The notes under the pieces are model-generated. The model saw only the letters and a program-made list of their open reading frames with translations, was not told the origin of the DNA and did not search any database. A DNA stretch of 34,281 bases from Oscillospiraceae bacterium (lineage in GTDB: Bacteria > Bacillota > Clostridia > Oscillospirales > CAG-272): positions 1 through 34,281 of the forward strand of contig SVSP01000028.1 in assembly GCA_015064255.1 (NCBI GenBank), written 5' to 3'. A program made the position numbers and the translations under genes. Shown piece by piece: positions 1-6,171 of this stretch (position 1 is its first letter; every line of letters starts with the position of its first letter).

Positions 1-55
1 ATTGAAAAATGTTCGAAAATCCTTATAATACAAGGGTTTTCGACGTTTTCAGGCT

Positions 56-80
56 GGCATCTTTTTTGTCAAAGCGTGCC
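56..80 (+). repeat. 25-nt intergenic motif, copy 1
   Basis: The motif reads GGCATC, a run of six T, GTCAAAGCGTGCC. Its ends are complementary (GGCA/TGCC). It lies directly before an intrinsic terminator, as do copies 2 to 4. I find five copies in the first 6.2 kb and none later by eye. Its function is unknown to me. Confidence 0.7.
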
Positions 81-118
81 AAAACAAAAAGCACTTCGTA
101 AGAAGTGCTTTTTGTTTT
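81..118 (+). terminator. Intrinsic terminator of an upstream gene outside the window
   Basis: The stem AAAACAAAAAGCACTTC pairs perfectly with its complement around the loop GTAA (98-101), and the 3' arm is T-rich. The symmetric A/T flanks mean it could act in both directions. Confidence 0.8.
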
Positions 119-122
119 GGAA

Positions 123-308
123 ATGAAGCGCACCTGCGGTGCATGAAAAATGAAGCAGGGCTTCGCCCTATGAAGCGAGCCTTCGGCTCACGGAGAAGTA
201 ACCCGCGCTTCGCTTCACGGCGGCAATGCCGCCGCTTCATGCAAGCCAACGGCTTGCGCTTCATATTCGCCAACGGCGAATGCTTCATTTCGAAAGATGG
301 TGCTTCAT
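123..308. repeat. Heptamer-hairpin array 1 (ATGAAGC / GCTTCAT)
   Basis: The left half carries ATGAAGC at 123-129, 150-156 and 170-176, plus a degenerate copy at 143-149. The right half carries the reverse complement GCTTCAT at 234-240, 258-264, 282-288 and 302-308, plus GCTTCAC at 212-218. Most gaps hold one short perfect hairpin with a 3-nt loop: GCACC-TGC-GGTGC, AGGGC-TTC-GCCCT, GAGCC-TTC-GGCTC, then GGCGGC-AAT-GCCGCC, GCAAGCC-AAC-GGCTTGC and ATTCGCC-AAC-GGCGAAT. The orientation switches near 190-211. The last heptamer shares its final T with the -35 box of the next gene. The element fills the gap between a terminator and a promoter and has no convincing coding content. Confidence 0.85.
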
Positions 309-336
309 TGACAAAATGTTAAATTTATGATATACT
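308..336 (+). promoter_or_regulatory. Sigma-70-type promoter of the four-helix-bundle gene
   Basis: TTGACA (308-313), a 17-nt spacer ending in TGA, and TATACT (331-336) form a strong consensus promoter with an extended -10. Its -35 overlaps the last heptamer of array 1. Confidence 0.8.
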
Positions 337-358
337 TTATTCGAAGGACGGTGATATT

Positions 359-712
359 ATGGCAAACGATAAGCTTTCGGAGCAATCAATGGATTTTGCA
401 GTTCAAATTATTAATCTCGTTAAGCAGTTAAAGGAACAGCGAGAGAGCATTATTTCCAATCAAATAGGCAGAAGCGGCACTTCCATCGGTGCAAATATTC
501 GTGAAGCTAAATATGCACACGGCACAGCTGATTTCGTTTCTAAAATGCAGATTGCGCTCAAGGAAGCGAACGAAACCGGTTATTGGTTAGAGCTACTTTA
601 TAAAACGAATTATATTGGCGAAGAACAGTACAATTTCCTTGAAGCAAAGTGTAAATCCTTGAGAGCTATGCTTGTTTCTTCAATCAACACCGCTAAGAAT
701 AATAACAAATAA
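359..712 (+). CDS. Four-helix-bundle protein, S23/bAvd-like
   Basis: A 117-residue, almost fully helical protein. The stretch MDFAVQIINLVKQLKEQRES followed by NQIGRSGTSIGANIREAKYA is the hallmark of the S23/four-helix-bundle family. That family is known from intervening sequences in 23S rRNA and, as Avd, from diversity-generating retroelements, where it forms a basic pentamer that binds nucleic acid and reverse transcriptase. Neither an rRNA nor a reverse transcriptase is present here, so this is a stand-alone member of unknown role. The start follows AAGGACGGTG at a fitting distance. It is monocistronic between its own promoter and a strong hairpin and sits directly beside heptamer-hairpin array 1. 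A functional link to the array is inference only. Confidence 0.88.
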   Translation: MANDKLSEQSMDFAVQIINLVKQLKEQRESIISNQIGRSGTSIGANIREAKYAHGTADFVSKMQIALKEANETGYWLELLYKTNYIGEEQYNFLEAKCKSLRAMLVSSINTAKNNNK

Positions 713-737
713 TTTTCAAATATTTATCTGGACTTAT

Positions 738-783
738 AACTTCCTTTCGGTATAATGGTGTTTAACCAAACCGAAAGGAAGTT
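738..783 (+). terminator. Intrinsic terminator after the four-helix-bundle gene
   Basis: A perfect 13-bp stem (738-750 with 771-783) encloses a 20-nt loop that itself holds a small TGGT/ACCA stem. T residues follow. The next promoter begins 6 nt later. Confidence 0.75.
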
Positions 784-788
784 TTTAC

Positions 789-817
789 TTGACAAACTTT
801 TTTAGATATGCTATAAT
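789..817 (+). promoter_or_regulatory. Promoter of the 860 gene
   Basis: TTGACA (789-794), 17 nt, TATAAT (812-817) is a perfect consensus. It implies a leader of roughly 70 to 80 nt before the probable translation start. Confidence 0.85.
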
Positions 818-859
818 AAAATTGCTAATCGGGGATGGTACCCATAACAAAAAACTACA

Positions 860-1351
860 TTGGCAAAAAGCAAATCAATACAAAGGGGGGCGACACCCAT
901 CGAAAAAAACGTAATTGTTGTTGATGAGCAAGGAAATGAATATGAAGCGACCTACCCGAAAAGGGCAAAAGGTCTTGTAAAGAACGGCAGGGCACGCTTC
1001 GTAGGTGAAAATAAAATATGCCTTGCGTGTCCTCCGGATAAAAATTTGGAGGAAGAAAATATGGCTAATAATATCAACAAAAATCAAGTATTTAATCAGA
1101 TTACAGAACTTCAAAAGAGTCTTGAATCCATCGACAAATTCTTGTTTAAAATTCAATGTGTAACCGATTCTCAATCCTATGTTGAGCAGGAAGACGGCGA
1201 ACCCATAACGCTCGATTATCTTCCCGACGTAGCGATGGAAAAAATCAAAGCGATTCGTGAGATCATATTGGAACGCGAAAAAACGATCAATAAAATGCTT
1301 GATTTTTACTTAAAGCTTTATCAAGATATAGAAAACGACGAAAAAGAATAA
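860..1351 (+). CDS. Two-module Clostridia hypothetical protein
   Basis: The open frame from TTG at 860 gives 163 residues. The N-terminal module (EYEATYPKRAKGLVKNGRAR followed by FVGENKICLACPPD) is one I recognise from memory as a recurrent hypothetical in gut Clostridia; I know of no assigned function. From residue about 68 to the end it is charged, helical and probably coiled-coil. The TTG at 860 has no ribosome site, whereas AAAGGGGGG lies 8 nt before an in-frame ATC at 899. That ATC falls where family members usually begin (as ME-K-N), so true initiation may be at 899 on a rare codon. A second strong site, TTGGAGG, precedes an in-frame ATG at 1061, which would yield the helical half alone (96 residues). 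The stop codon abuts motif copy 2. Confidence 0.7.
   Translation: MAKSKSIQRGATPIEKNVIVVDEQGNEYEATYPKRAKGLVKNGRARFVGENKICLACPPDKNLEEENMANNINKNQVFNQITELQKSLESIDKFLFKIQCVTDSQSYVEQEDGEPITLDYLPDVAMEKIKAIREIILEREKTINKMLDFYLKLYQDIENDEKE
882..901 (+). promoter_or_regulatory. Ribosome site pointing at an ATC codon
   Basis: AAAGGGGGG (882-890) is followed after 8 nt by ATC at 899, in frame with the CDS and with no ATG, GTG or TTG near by. Spacing is ideal for initiation. ATC is a very rare initiator, so this is either non-canonical initiation or a damaged start. Confidence 0.45.
1050..1063 (+). promoter_or_regulatory. Internal ribosome site and in-frame ATG
   Basis: GGAGG at 1048-1052 lies 8 nt before ATG 1061, which is in the reading frame of the 860 gene exactly at the boundary between the conserved N-terminal module and the helical C-terminal part. 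It could give a second, shorter product. Confidence 0.5.
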
Positions 1352-1376
1352 GGCATCTTTTTGGTCAACACGCGCC
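1352..1376 (+). repeat. 25-nt intergenic motif, copy 2
   Basis: GGCATC, T-run with one G, GTCAACACGCGCC. It starts on the base after the stop codon of the 860 gene and runs into a terminator. Confidence 0.7.
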
Positions 1377-1378
1377 AG

Positions 1379-1414
1379 AAAAAAAGAGCAAGTCGCAAGA
1401 CTTGCTCTTTTTTT
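1379..1414 (+). terminator. Intrinsic terminator after the 860 gene
   Basis: GAGCAAGTC pairs with GACTTGCTC around loop GCAA (1395-1398), extended by seven A and seven T residues. The stem is perfect and the T tract is strong. Confidence 0.85.
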
Positions 1415-1419
1415 CAACG

Positions 1420-1616
1420 AAATTCGCCTTCGGCGAGTGAAATTTGGCAACGCCCAAGTGAAATAGCTTCGCTGTGAAATATTTGCTTTGCAAATGTGAA
1501 ATATTCGCTGACGCGAATGTGGGCGAATTTTATTTCACATTGCGACCCTCGGGAGCAATATTTCACAATTTTTGCAAGAAAATTATTTCACATTCGGCTG
1601 GAGCCGAATATTTCAC
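1420..1616. repeat. Heptamer-hairpin array 2 (GTGAAAT / ATTTCAC)
   Basis: Four GTGAAAT copies (1437, 1458, 1474, 1496) are followed by four reverse-complement ATTTCAC copies (1532, 1560, 1585, 1610). Hairpins lie between them, for example TTTGC-TTT-GCAAA, TTCGC-TGAC-GCGAA and ATTCGGC-TGGA-GCCGAAT. The opening AATTCGCC is complementary to GGCGAATT at 1522-1529, so the left half can close on itself. The last heptamer abuts the -35 of the next promoter. The layout is the same as array 1 with a different heptamer. Confidence 0.85.
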
Positions 1617-1645
1617 TTTACAAACCGCCCCTTTTATGATATAAT
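1617..1645 (+). promoter_or_regulatory. Promoter of the 1676 gene
   Basis: TTTACA (1617-1622), 17 nt ending in TGA, TATAAT (1640-1645). The -35 starts on the base after the final ATTTCAC of array 2. Confidence 0.82.
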
Positions 1646-1675
1646 GAAACCAACAACACAAAAGGCGGTGGAATA

Positions 1676-2416
1676 ATGAAAGCATCTTTTTATAGAAAAT
1701 TGCAAGAGGATTTTGTTATGATTCGATTTTTGCAGTATCAAGATTCCTTTGACGAAGAAAAATGCGAATCTACGATTTTATCTATCAGAGAAGCAAGAAA
1801 AAAGATTAGTATGCATTCTCCACCTGCCGAGAAAAAAGTTTTGCTGTATTGCATTGATACAATATTTGAAATATTAAACGAAGGCGACAAGCAAAAGATT
1901 TTCGATTTTGCCGATGCCATACATAATATTCCCGAAATTTATATGCAAAAGCGAAATCTGTATTCGTTTCGTCAAGAATTGAAATCATTTCAAAAGAAGT
2001 ATGGCAAACAATATTTTCCGTTCATTGATACAGTAAAGCCTTATTTTTCAAATAAAGCCCCAGAAAACAAATGGGAATTTTTTTCTGCTGAATCGGATGA
2101 AGACTTTAAAAAGCTGCATCCCGTTGGCTATAAAATCCTTGTCATAATTGGAATAGTTGCATTAATGATTCCGATAATTATTTACACAGCATATGTCTTC
2201 TTTATTAATCCTCCTATGGCAGTCGATGTATCAATTACCATAATGGATTTTATAATAGCTATGCTTGGTTTTGCCGGCGCGTTTGTTGTTGGTGTAGGAT
2301 TGTTTAATATTGTTGCTGCATGGATACATCAATATCTTGGTCATTTGTTAACTGCCGTATGTCTGTTGGGTGGCACGGCGCTCAATTTATTCTCAATGTA
2401 TTTGTTATATACATAG
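1676..2416 (+). CDS. Membrane protein of unknown function
   Basis: I do not recognise a family. The 246-residue protein has a soluble, charged N-terminal part of about 150 residues with no signal peptide. It is followed by three hydrophobic segments, near 152-176 (ILVIIGIVALMIPIIIYTAY), 186-212 and 220-244. The N-terminal domain is therefore probably cytoplasmic. The start is supported by AAAAGGCGGTG five bases before ATG. The gene is monocistronic, bounded by array 2 upstream and by motif copy 3 and a terminator downstream. Its 5' leader is nearly the same as that of the next gene (AAACCAACAACAC then AAAGGCGGT), which suggests that the regulatory segment was duplicated along with the cassette. 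Confidence 0.75.
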   Translation: MKASFYRKLQEDFVMIRFLQYQDSFDEEKCESTILSIREARKKISMHSPPAEKKVLLYCIDTIFEILNEGDKQKIFDFADAIHNIPEIYMQKRNLYSFRQELKSFQKKYGKQYFPFIDTVKPYFSNKAPENKWEFFSAESDEDFKKLHPVGYKILVIIGIVALMIPIIIYTAYVFFINPPMAVDVSITIMDFIIAMLGFAGAFVVGVGLFNIVAAWIHQYLGHLLTAVCLLGGTALNLFSMYLLYT

Positions 2417-2440
2417 TCATCTTTTTTGTCAACACGTGCC
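2416..2440 (+). repeat. 25-nt intergenic motif, copy 3
   Basis: GTCATC, T-run, GTCAACACGTGCC. The first base is the last base of the TAG stop codon of the 1676 gene. A terminator-like stem follows at once. Confidence 0.7.
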
Positions 2441-2475
2441 AAAAACCTTCTCGCACAAAGTTCGGGAAGGTTTTT
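2441..2475 (+). terminator. Terminator with a rearranged downstream copy of one arm
   Basis: AAAAACCTTC (2441-2450) pairs with GAAGGTTTTT (2466-2475). A better partner lies further on: CCAAAAACCTTCTCG (2439-2453) is perfectly complementary to CGAGAAGGTTTTTGG at 2503-2517. The site therefore looks like a long stem interrupted by about 50 nt. Confidence 0.65.
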
Positions 2476-2478
2476 ACT

Positions 2479-2547
2479 TTTTCACTTTTCACTAAATCCG
2501 TCCGAGAAGGTTTTTGGAAAGTAATAAGTAATAGTGAATAGTGAAAA
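2479..2547. repeat. Reduced heptamer-type inverted repeat (TTTTCAC / GTGAAAA)
   Basis: TTTTCACTTTTCACTA (2479-2494) is complementary, with one mismatch, to TAGTGAATAGTGAAAA (2532-2547). Two units in one direction, a central stem arm and two units in the other direction resemble a minimal version of arrays 1 to 3. Confidence 0.5.
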
Positions 2548-2565
2548 GAATTTTTGTTTTATGGG

Positions 2566-2594
2566 TTGAAAAGCAAGAGGTTTTATATTATACT
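2566..2594 (+). promoter_or_regulatory. Promoter of the 2625 lipoprotein gene
   Basis: TTGAAA (2566-2571), 17 nt, TATACT (2589-2594). The sequence after the -10 matches the leader of the 1676 gene (AAACCCAACAACACG then AAAGGCGGT). Confidence 0.7.
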
Positions 2595-2624
2595 AAACCC
2601 AACAACACGAAAGGCGGTAGTGCT

Positions 2625-3638
2625 ATGAAAAAAGCGTTTTATGTTCTGTTATGTTTGTTTTTAATCATTGGTACAGTATCTTGTACACAGAATAATCGAA
2701 ATAACGATAACGCAAATTCGCAAGGTAACGATCCATACAAAGCTATAATTGAAAAATACAATGAATTGCTTGTTTGCAAAAAGAATAATACAACTATTCC
2801 TGAAGCAAGCGAAACAGATCCGTCTACGATTAAAACAGTATATGAGATTGTAAAAAAATGCAAAAATCCATTAGATATGGGATATGCAAAAAAGGATATT
2901 AACAACGACGGAAACGAGGAACTTATTTTCGGAAAAAGCACACTGGATATAATTGCGATATTTACTGTAAAAGACAACGAGGTAGTTACGTTAATAACGC
3001 AAGAAGATTCTAACTCTATGATCTGGCTTGACGCAAGCGGTCTGATTCGAGTAGAGCAGTTTGTTGTGGAAGGTCAGTATATGACTGGTAGAAGATATTT
3101 GGTTTATGAAATATCCGAAGGGTCGCTTAAAAGACAAGTTGCTATTGGATGCGATGCGATGAAGCAGGGTAATTGGCACAAGTTAGATAATCAGCAGCAG
3201 ATTCCCGTTTCCAAGGAAGAATGGAATGAGTTATATGCGAAATATGATATTTGTCCTTTTGGATGGGATAACCGCGAGTACACAAAAAATTATGCTGATT
3301 TAACGATTCGCCCGTTGCTTGAAACACCCGTGCCAAAAAATCAGACGTATAAGCTTTCTTCGATAGTTAAAGATGATCAAGTTAAAATCACTTCTGTTTC
3401 GGCGGAAAGTATTTCTTTTACAATATCTTATAGTAAATATACAGAATCTGTTTCGGTTTATGACACGGAACTTTCCGCTACGGCAACCCTTACTGAAGGG
3501 GAATATCTGTTTGATAACGGAACGATAACGGGTAGTATTGAGGTTGGATACAATAGTGTATGGGTGAAAATCAATAAAAGCACAAATGAGCATATTGATT
3601 GCAGATCATATTTGTTTGATTATGTAATGTCCGAGTAA
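2625..3638 (+). CDS. Putative lipoprotein of unknown function
   Basis: Starting at ATG 2625, just after AAAGGCGGT, the product is 337 residues with a clear lipoprotein signal peptide (MKKAFYVLLCLFLIIG then TVSC, lipidated cysteine near residue 21). An earlier in-frame ATG at 2541 would bury this signal and lies upstream of the promoter -10, so I reject it. The segment after the signal is low-complexity and Asn-rich. The motif DINNDGNEELIFG near residue 85 matches the calcium-loop/VCBS-like style DxNxDGxxEL found in many clostridial surface proteins. The rest is beta-rich without a family I can name. It is probably anchored on the outer face of the membrane. It is monocistronic and followed by motif copy 4. 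Confidence 0.78.
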   Translation: MKKAFYVLLCLFLIIGTVSCTQNNRNNDNANSQGNDPYKAIIEKYNELLVCKKNNTTIPEASETDPSTIKTVYEIVKKCKNPLDMGYAKKDINNDGNEELIFGKSTLDIIAIFTVKDNEVVTLITQEDSNSMIWLDASGLIRVEQFVVEGQYMTGRRYLVYEISEGSLKRQVAIGCDAMKQGNWHKLDNQQQIPVSKEEWNELYAKYDICPFGWDNREYTKNYADLTIRPLLETPVPKNQTYKLSSIVKDDQVKITSVSAESISFTISYSKYTESVSVYDTELSATATLTEGEYLFDNGTITGSIEVGYNSVWVKINKSTNEHIDCRSYLFDYVMSE

Positions 3639-3680
3639 AACAATATATCATTTAAAACAGTTGTCAATGAAAAACGTGGC

Positions 3681-3705
3681 GGCATCTTTTTTGTCAACAC
3701 AAGCA
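3681..3705 (+). repeat. 25-nt intergenic motif, copy 4
   Basis: GGCATC, T-run, GTCAACACAAGCA. The 3' end is diverged from GTGCC. It leads straight into a terminator. Confidence 0.65.
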
Positions 3706-3740
3706 AAAAAACTCTTTGAGATTTTCTCAAAGAGTTTTTT
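3705..3740 (+). terminator. Intrinsic terminator after the 2625 gene
   Basis: AAAAAACTCTTTGAG pairs perfectly with CTCAAAGAGTTTTTT around an ATTTT loop (3721-3725). Confidence 0.85.
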
Positions 3741-3743
3741 AGT

Positions 3744-3866
3744 TATATTCGCCTATTGGCGAGTGATATTGCTTTGCATTGATATTCGCTTCGCGAGTTT
3801 GTGAGGCGAATATAATATCACTTTTGCGTCAGCAAAAATATCACGCTGACGAAGTCGGCATATCAC
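3744..3866. repeat. Heptamer-hairpin array 3 (GTGATAT / ATATCAC)
   Basis: The left copies are GTGATAT (3763-3769) and TTGATAT (3779-3785). The right copies are ATATCAC at 3815, 3838 and 3860. The spacers form hairpins such as TTCGCC-TATT-GGCGA, TGC-TTT-GCA, TCGC-TTC-GCGA and TTTTGC-GTCA-GCAAAA. As in array 2, the opening TATATTCGCC is complementary to the central GGCGAATATA. The array lies between a terminator and the promoter of the 3935 gene. Confidence 0.82.
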
Positions 3867-3873
3867 TCAAAAC

Positions 3874-3902
3874 TTGACATCCGACCCCGTTTGTGTTACA
3901 AT
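3874..3902 (+). promoter_or_regulatory. Promoter of the 3935-6164 gene pair
   Basis: TTGACA (3874-3879), 17 nt, TACAAT (3897-3902). It begins 8 nt after the final heptamer of array 3. Confidence 0.8.
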
Positions 3903-3934
3903 ACGTTCAGATTGTTATGAAAGGAATTTAAAAT

Positions 3935-5149
3935 ATGATTTTTACACCGCATATGGAAATATGCCCGAATTACGAAGAGGGTATTTTCGACGATTATAAC
4001 GGAACGCAAAAAATTGCGACAAATTCATATTTTAAGGACGGCAACATTCTCTACCTGATGGGCGGAACGGTGCTTTGCAAATATGATATCAGCGACAGTC
4101 AAAATCCGAAGCTTTTAAACAGAAGAAATATTGCCGCCGATCATACGGGAGATCCCGCAACCGATTATATACGCAAGGGAAGTGCTCACTCGACCTCTAT
4201 GGTTGATATCGGTGACTATCTTGTTATATCACTCAGAGGCGGTGGCGGCGGAGTTAATAATATGGCTGACGGTGTGACTGTCGGAAACCTCTCTTTTGTA
4301 AATAAGGAAACGCTTGAAAAGGTTAAAGAGCTCAATTTTGAAAACAGGATCACGTATATAACCAAATATAAGGATCTTTTGATAGTGTCTTTTCATTTTC
4401 ACGGCTTTTATATTTATAAAATTACCGATGACGCCGATATTATTTCCTGCATTATTAAACACGTAGAGGTGGAAAAACCGAGAAAAGCTACTACGAGAGA
4501 ATTTCAAAACAGTGCGGTTTTTGAAGTGGAAACGGGGAAAATCAATATAGCGTTCGCTTCCTATATCTACGGAATAAGCGTTTTTACGTATGATCTTAAA
4601 GAAAATCTCCTTTCTTCCTGCTGTGAGCTTGATCCTAAAGTCTTTCGCGATATGCAGGACCTTGAAAACGGTGTAAGAAATACGGTTTTCGGTCTTGCTT
4701 CAAAAGGTAACTTTGTATATGGCGGTATTTCTCCGGGAAACAACCGCTTCAGAGAAAGGTGTCAAGACGTAGATTGGAACAGATTTGATAAAAGAGGAAT
4801 TATTTACGGTCCTCACAACAGACTAGAGGAAGAATATTACCATATGGAGCTTCCGAACTGCGACAAGCCCGAGTATGTCGGAGCTATAACGGGAGATCCC
4901 GCACCGTCCTTTCTTTGTACCGTGGGCGATCATCTTCTTTTCAACCTTGATAAACAGGGAATCGGTATTGCAAGCATCGAAAAAGACGGCAGACTTACCT
5001 ATATCGGGCGCGTCCTGGAAGATCCCGACGGACGAATGCTGACATACAGAATACATTTTGACGGAGAATTTCTTTACACGTCTTATAAGATGGCTGTGCC
5101 GAATGCGGAAAAGCCGCCCGTATTCCGTATATACAGAGTGGAATATTGA
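3935..5149 (+). CDS. LVIVD-like beta-propeller protein
   Basis: A 404-residue protein without a signal peptide. It has repeated beta-blade segments of the LVIVD/propeller type: NILYLMGGTVLCKYDISDSQ and DYLVISLRGGG in the first half, then DLLIVSFHFHGFYIYKI, HLLFNLDKQGIGIASI and EFLYTSYKMA. Several blades end in Y/V-I-Y-x-I. The catalytic role, if any, is unknown to me; a cytoplasmic location is inferred. It is followed after 64 nt by a sugar isomerase-type gene and then by a rhamnosidase, so a role in handling a carbohydrate or its derivative is plausible. AAAGGAATT gives a normal ribosome site. Codon use is more GC-rich than in the genes before 3638, which marks the change from cassette-like genes to metabolic genes. 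Confidence 0.7.
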   Translation: MIFTPHMEICPNYEEGIFDDYNGTQKIATNSYFKDGNILYLMGGTVLCKYDISDSQNPKLLNRRNIAADHTGDPATDYIRKGSAHSTSMVDIGDYLVISLRGGGGGVNNMADGVTVGNLSFVNKETLEKVKELNFENRITYITKYKDLLIVSFHFHGFYIYKITDDADIISCIIKHVEVEKPRKATTREFQNSAVFEVETGKINIAFASYIYGISVFTYDLKENLLSSCCELDPKVFRDMQDLENGVRNTVFGLASKGNFVYGGISPGNNRFRERCQDVDWNRFDKRGIIYGPHNRLEEEYYHMELPNCDKPEYVGAITGDPAPSFLCTVGDHLLFNLDKQGIGIASIEKDGRLTYIGRVLEDPDGRMLTYRIHFDGEFLYTSYKMAVPNAEKPPVFRIYRVEY

Positions 5150-5213
5150 TAAAAGGCAGAAAATGTGATACAACATTCAAACAAGTATAGAAAATAATGA
5201 ACGGAGAACGTTT

Positions 5214-6164
5214 ATGAAAATCTCTTCATCTACAGGTGATTTCAGCCACTACGTGAGTACTGTTGCTCAAACGGTTGCCTGCTTCAAGCAGACGAAGTTC
5301 AAATACATCAATCTTGAACAAACGGGAAATATTCCGGAGTTTTTTTCTGATAACGATGATGATTGGAAGCGCTTTGCCCACGAGTGCGGTGAGGCTGCCG
5401 CAGATGCCGGCGTTACCTACGTGATCTCGCACGCACCCTGCCTACATAATGCGATATTGCCGGCTCTTGAAAATCACAATGACGAAACCTACCGGGCAAA
5501 CGTCCGTGCCATTCGCCGTTCTGTTGAGGTTTGCCATCTCCTTAATATTCCCCGCATCGTGATCCACGCGTGTCCTGATCGATCCTTTGACGTCGATACC
5601 TTTTATAAATATAACAAAATGTTTTATGCGGATTTTCTTGATTTGGCAGAGAAATACGATATTATAATTATGACAGAAAATTGGGATAACGATGACTCAA
5701 AATTTTCAACGGGTAAGCAGATGAGTGACTTTATTGATTTCGTTGACCATCCGCTGTTTGCGGCTTGCTGGGATACCGCGCACGGAAATATCGCCAAAAA
5801 TTCGCGTGAGCTTGGACAGTACCGAAACGTTATTGCCCTAGGAAATAAGCTTAAGGGACTTCATATTTCAGATAATTTCGGTGACGTTCATCATCATAGC
5901 TGGCCCTTTGCGGGAATTATCAATTTTGATGAGATTATGCAAGGGCTTCTGGACGTAAACTATGACGGATATTTCAATTTCGAAGCGTCCTATACGCTTT
6001 TGCACCACAATAATATTCCGTATCACCGTAAAGCGTGGGTGTATCAGGATAAGCCCGTAACAACTTTGCTCGATCCGTCAATAGAACTTAAGCAAAAGGC
6101 GATCGATCTTTTGTATGACGTCGGAAAATATATTCTCGAATCGTACAACTGCTTTGAAGCATAG
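5214..6164 (+). CDS. Sugar phosphate isomerase/epimerase family protein (TIM barrel)
   Basis: A 316-residue AP-endonuclease-2/xylose-isomerase-like TIM barrel. Expected metal ligands are visible: E155 in MTENW, D187 and H190 in CWDTAHG, H217 in GLHISDN and E257 in NFEAS. VISHAPCL near residue 68 fits barrel strand 2 or 3. Family members epimerise or isomerise keto-sugars, dehydrate inosose or act on related polyols; the substrate cannot be read from sequence. GGAG before ATG 5214 gives the start. It probably shares the promoter of the preceding propeller gene. Motif copy 5 follows, 7 nt after the stop. Confidence 0.85.
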   Translation: MKISSSTGDFSHYVSTVAQTVACFKQTKFKYINLEQTGNIPEFFSDNDDDWKRFAHECGEAAADAGVTYVISHAPCLHNAILPALENHNDETYRANVRAIRRSVEVCHLLNIPRIVIHACPDRSFDVDTFYKYNKMFYADFLDLAEKYDIIIMTENWDNDDSKFSTGKQMSDFIDFVDHPLFAACWDTAHGNIAKNSRELGQYRNVIALGNKLKGLHISDNFGDVHHHSWPFAGIINFDEIMQGLLDVNYDGYFNFEASYTLLHHNNIPYHRKAWVYQDKPVTTLLDPSIELKQKAIDLLYDVGKYILESYNCFEA

Positions 6165-6171
6165 ACGATAC

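Noticed and set aside
49-288. 79-codon open frame on the minus strand with repeated MK-x residues
   Set aside because: It is created by the ATGAAGC/GCTTCAT repeats of array 1 read as ATG-AAG codons and runs over a terminator; no ribosome site or domain.
359-712. Avd of a diversity-generating retroelement
   Set aside because: No reverse transcriptase gene and no template/variable repeat pair with adenine-biased differences is visible.
2541-2624. N-terminal extension of the lipoprotein gene from ATG 2541
   Set aside because: It overlaps the promoter and would place 28 residues before a clear lipoprotein signal peptide.
123-3866. Heptamer arrays considered as CRISPR arrays
   Set aside because: Repeats are only 7 nt, orientation inverts mid-array, spacers are self-complementary hairpins and no cas genes are present.
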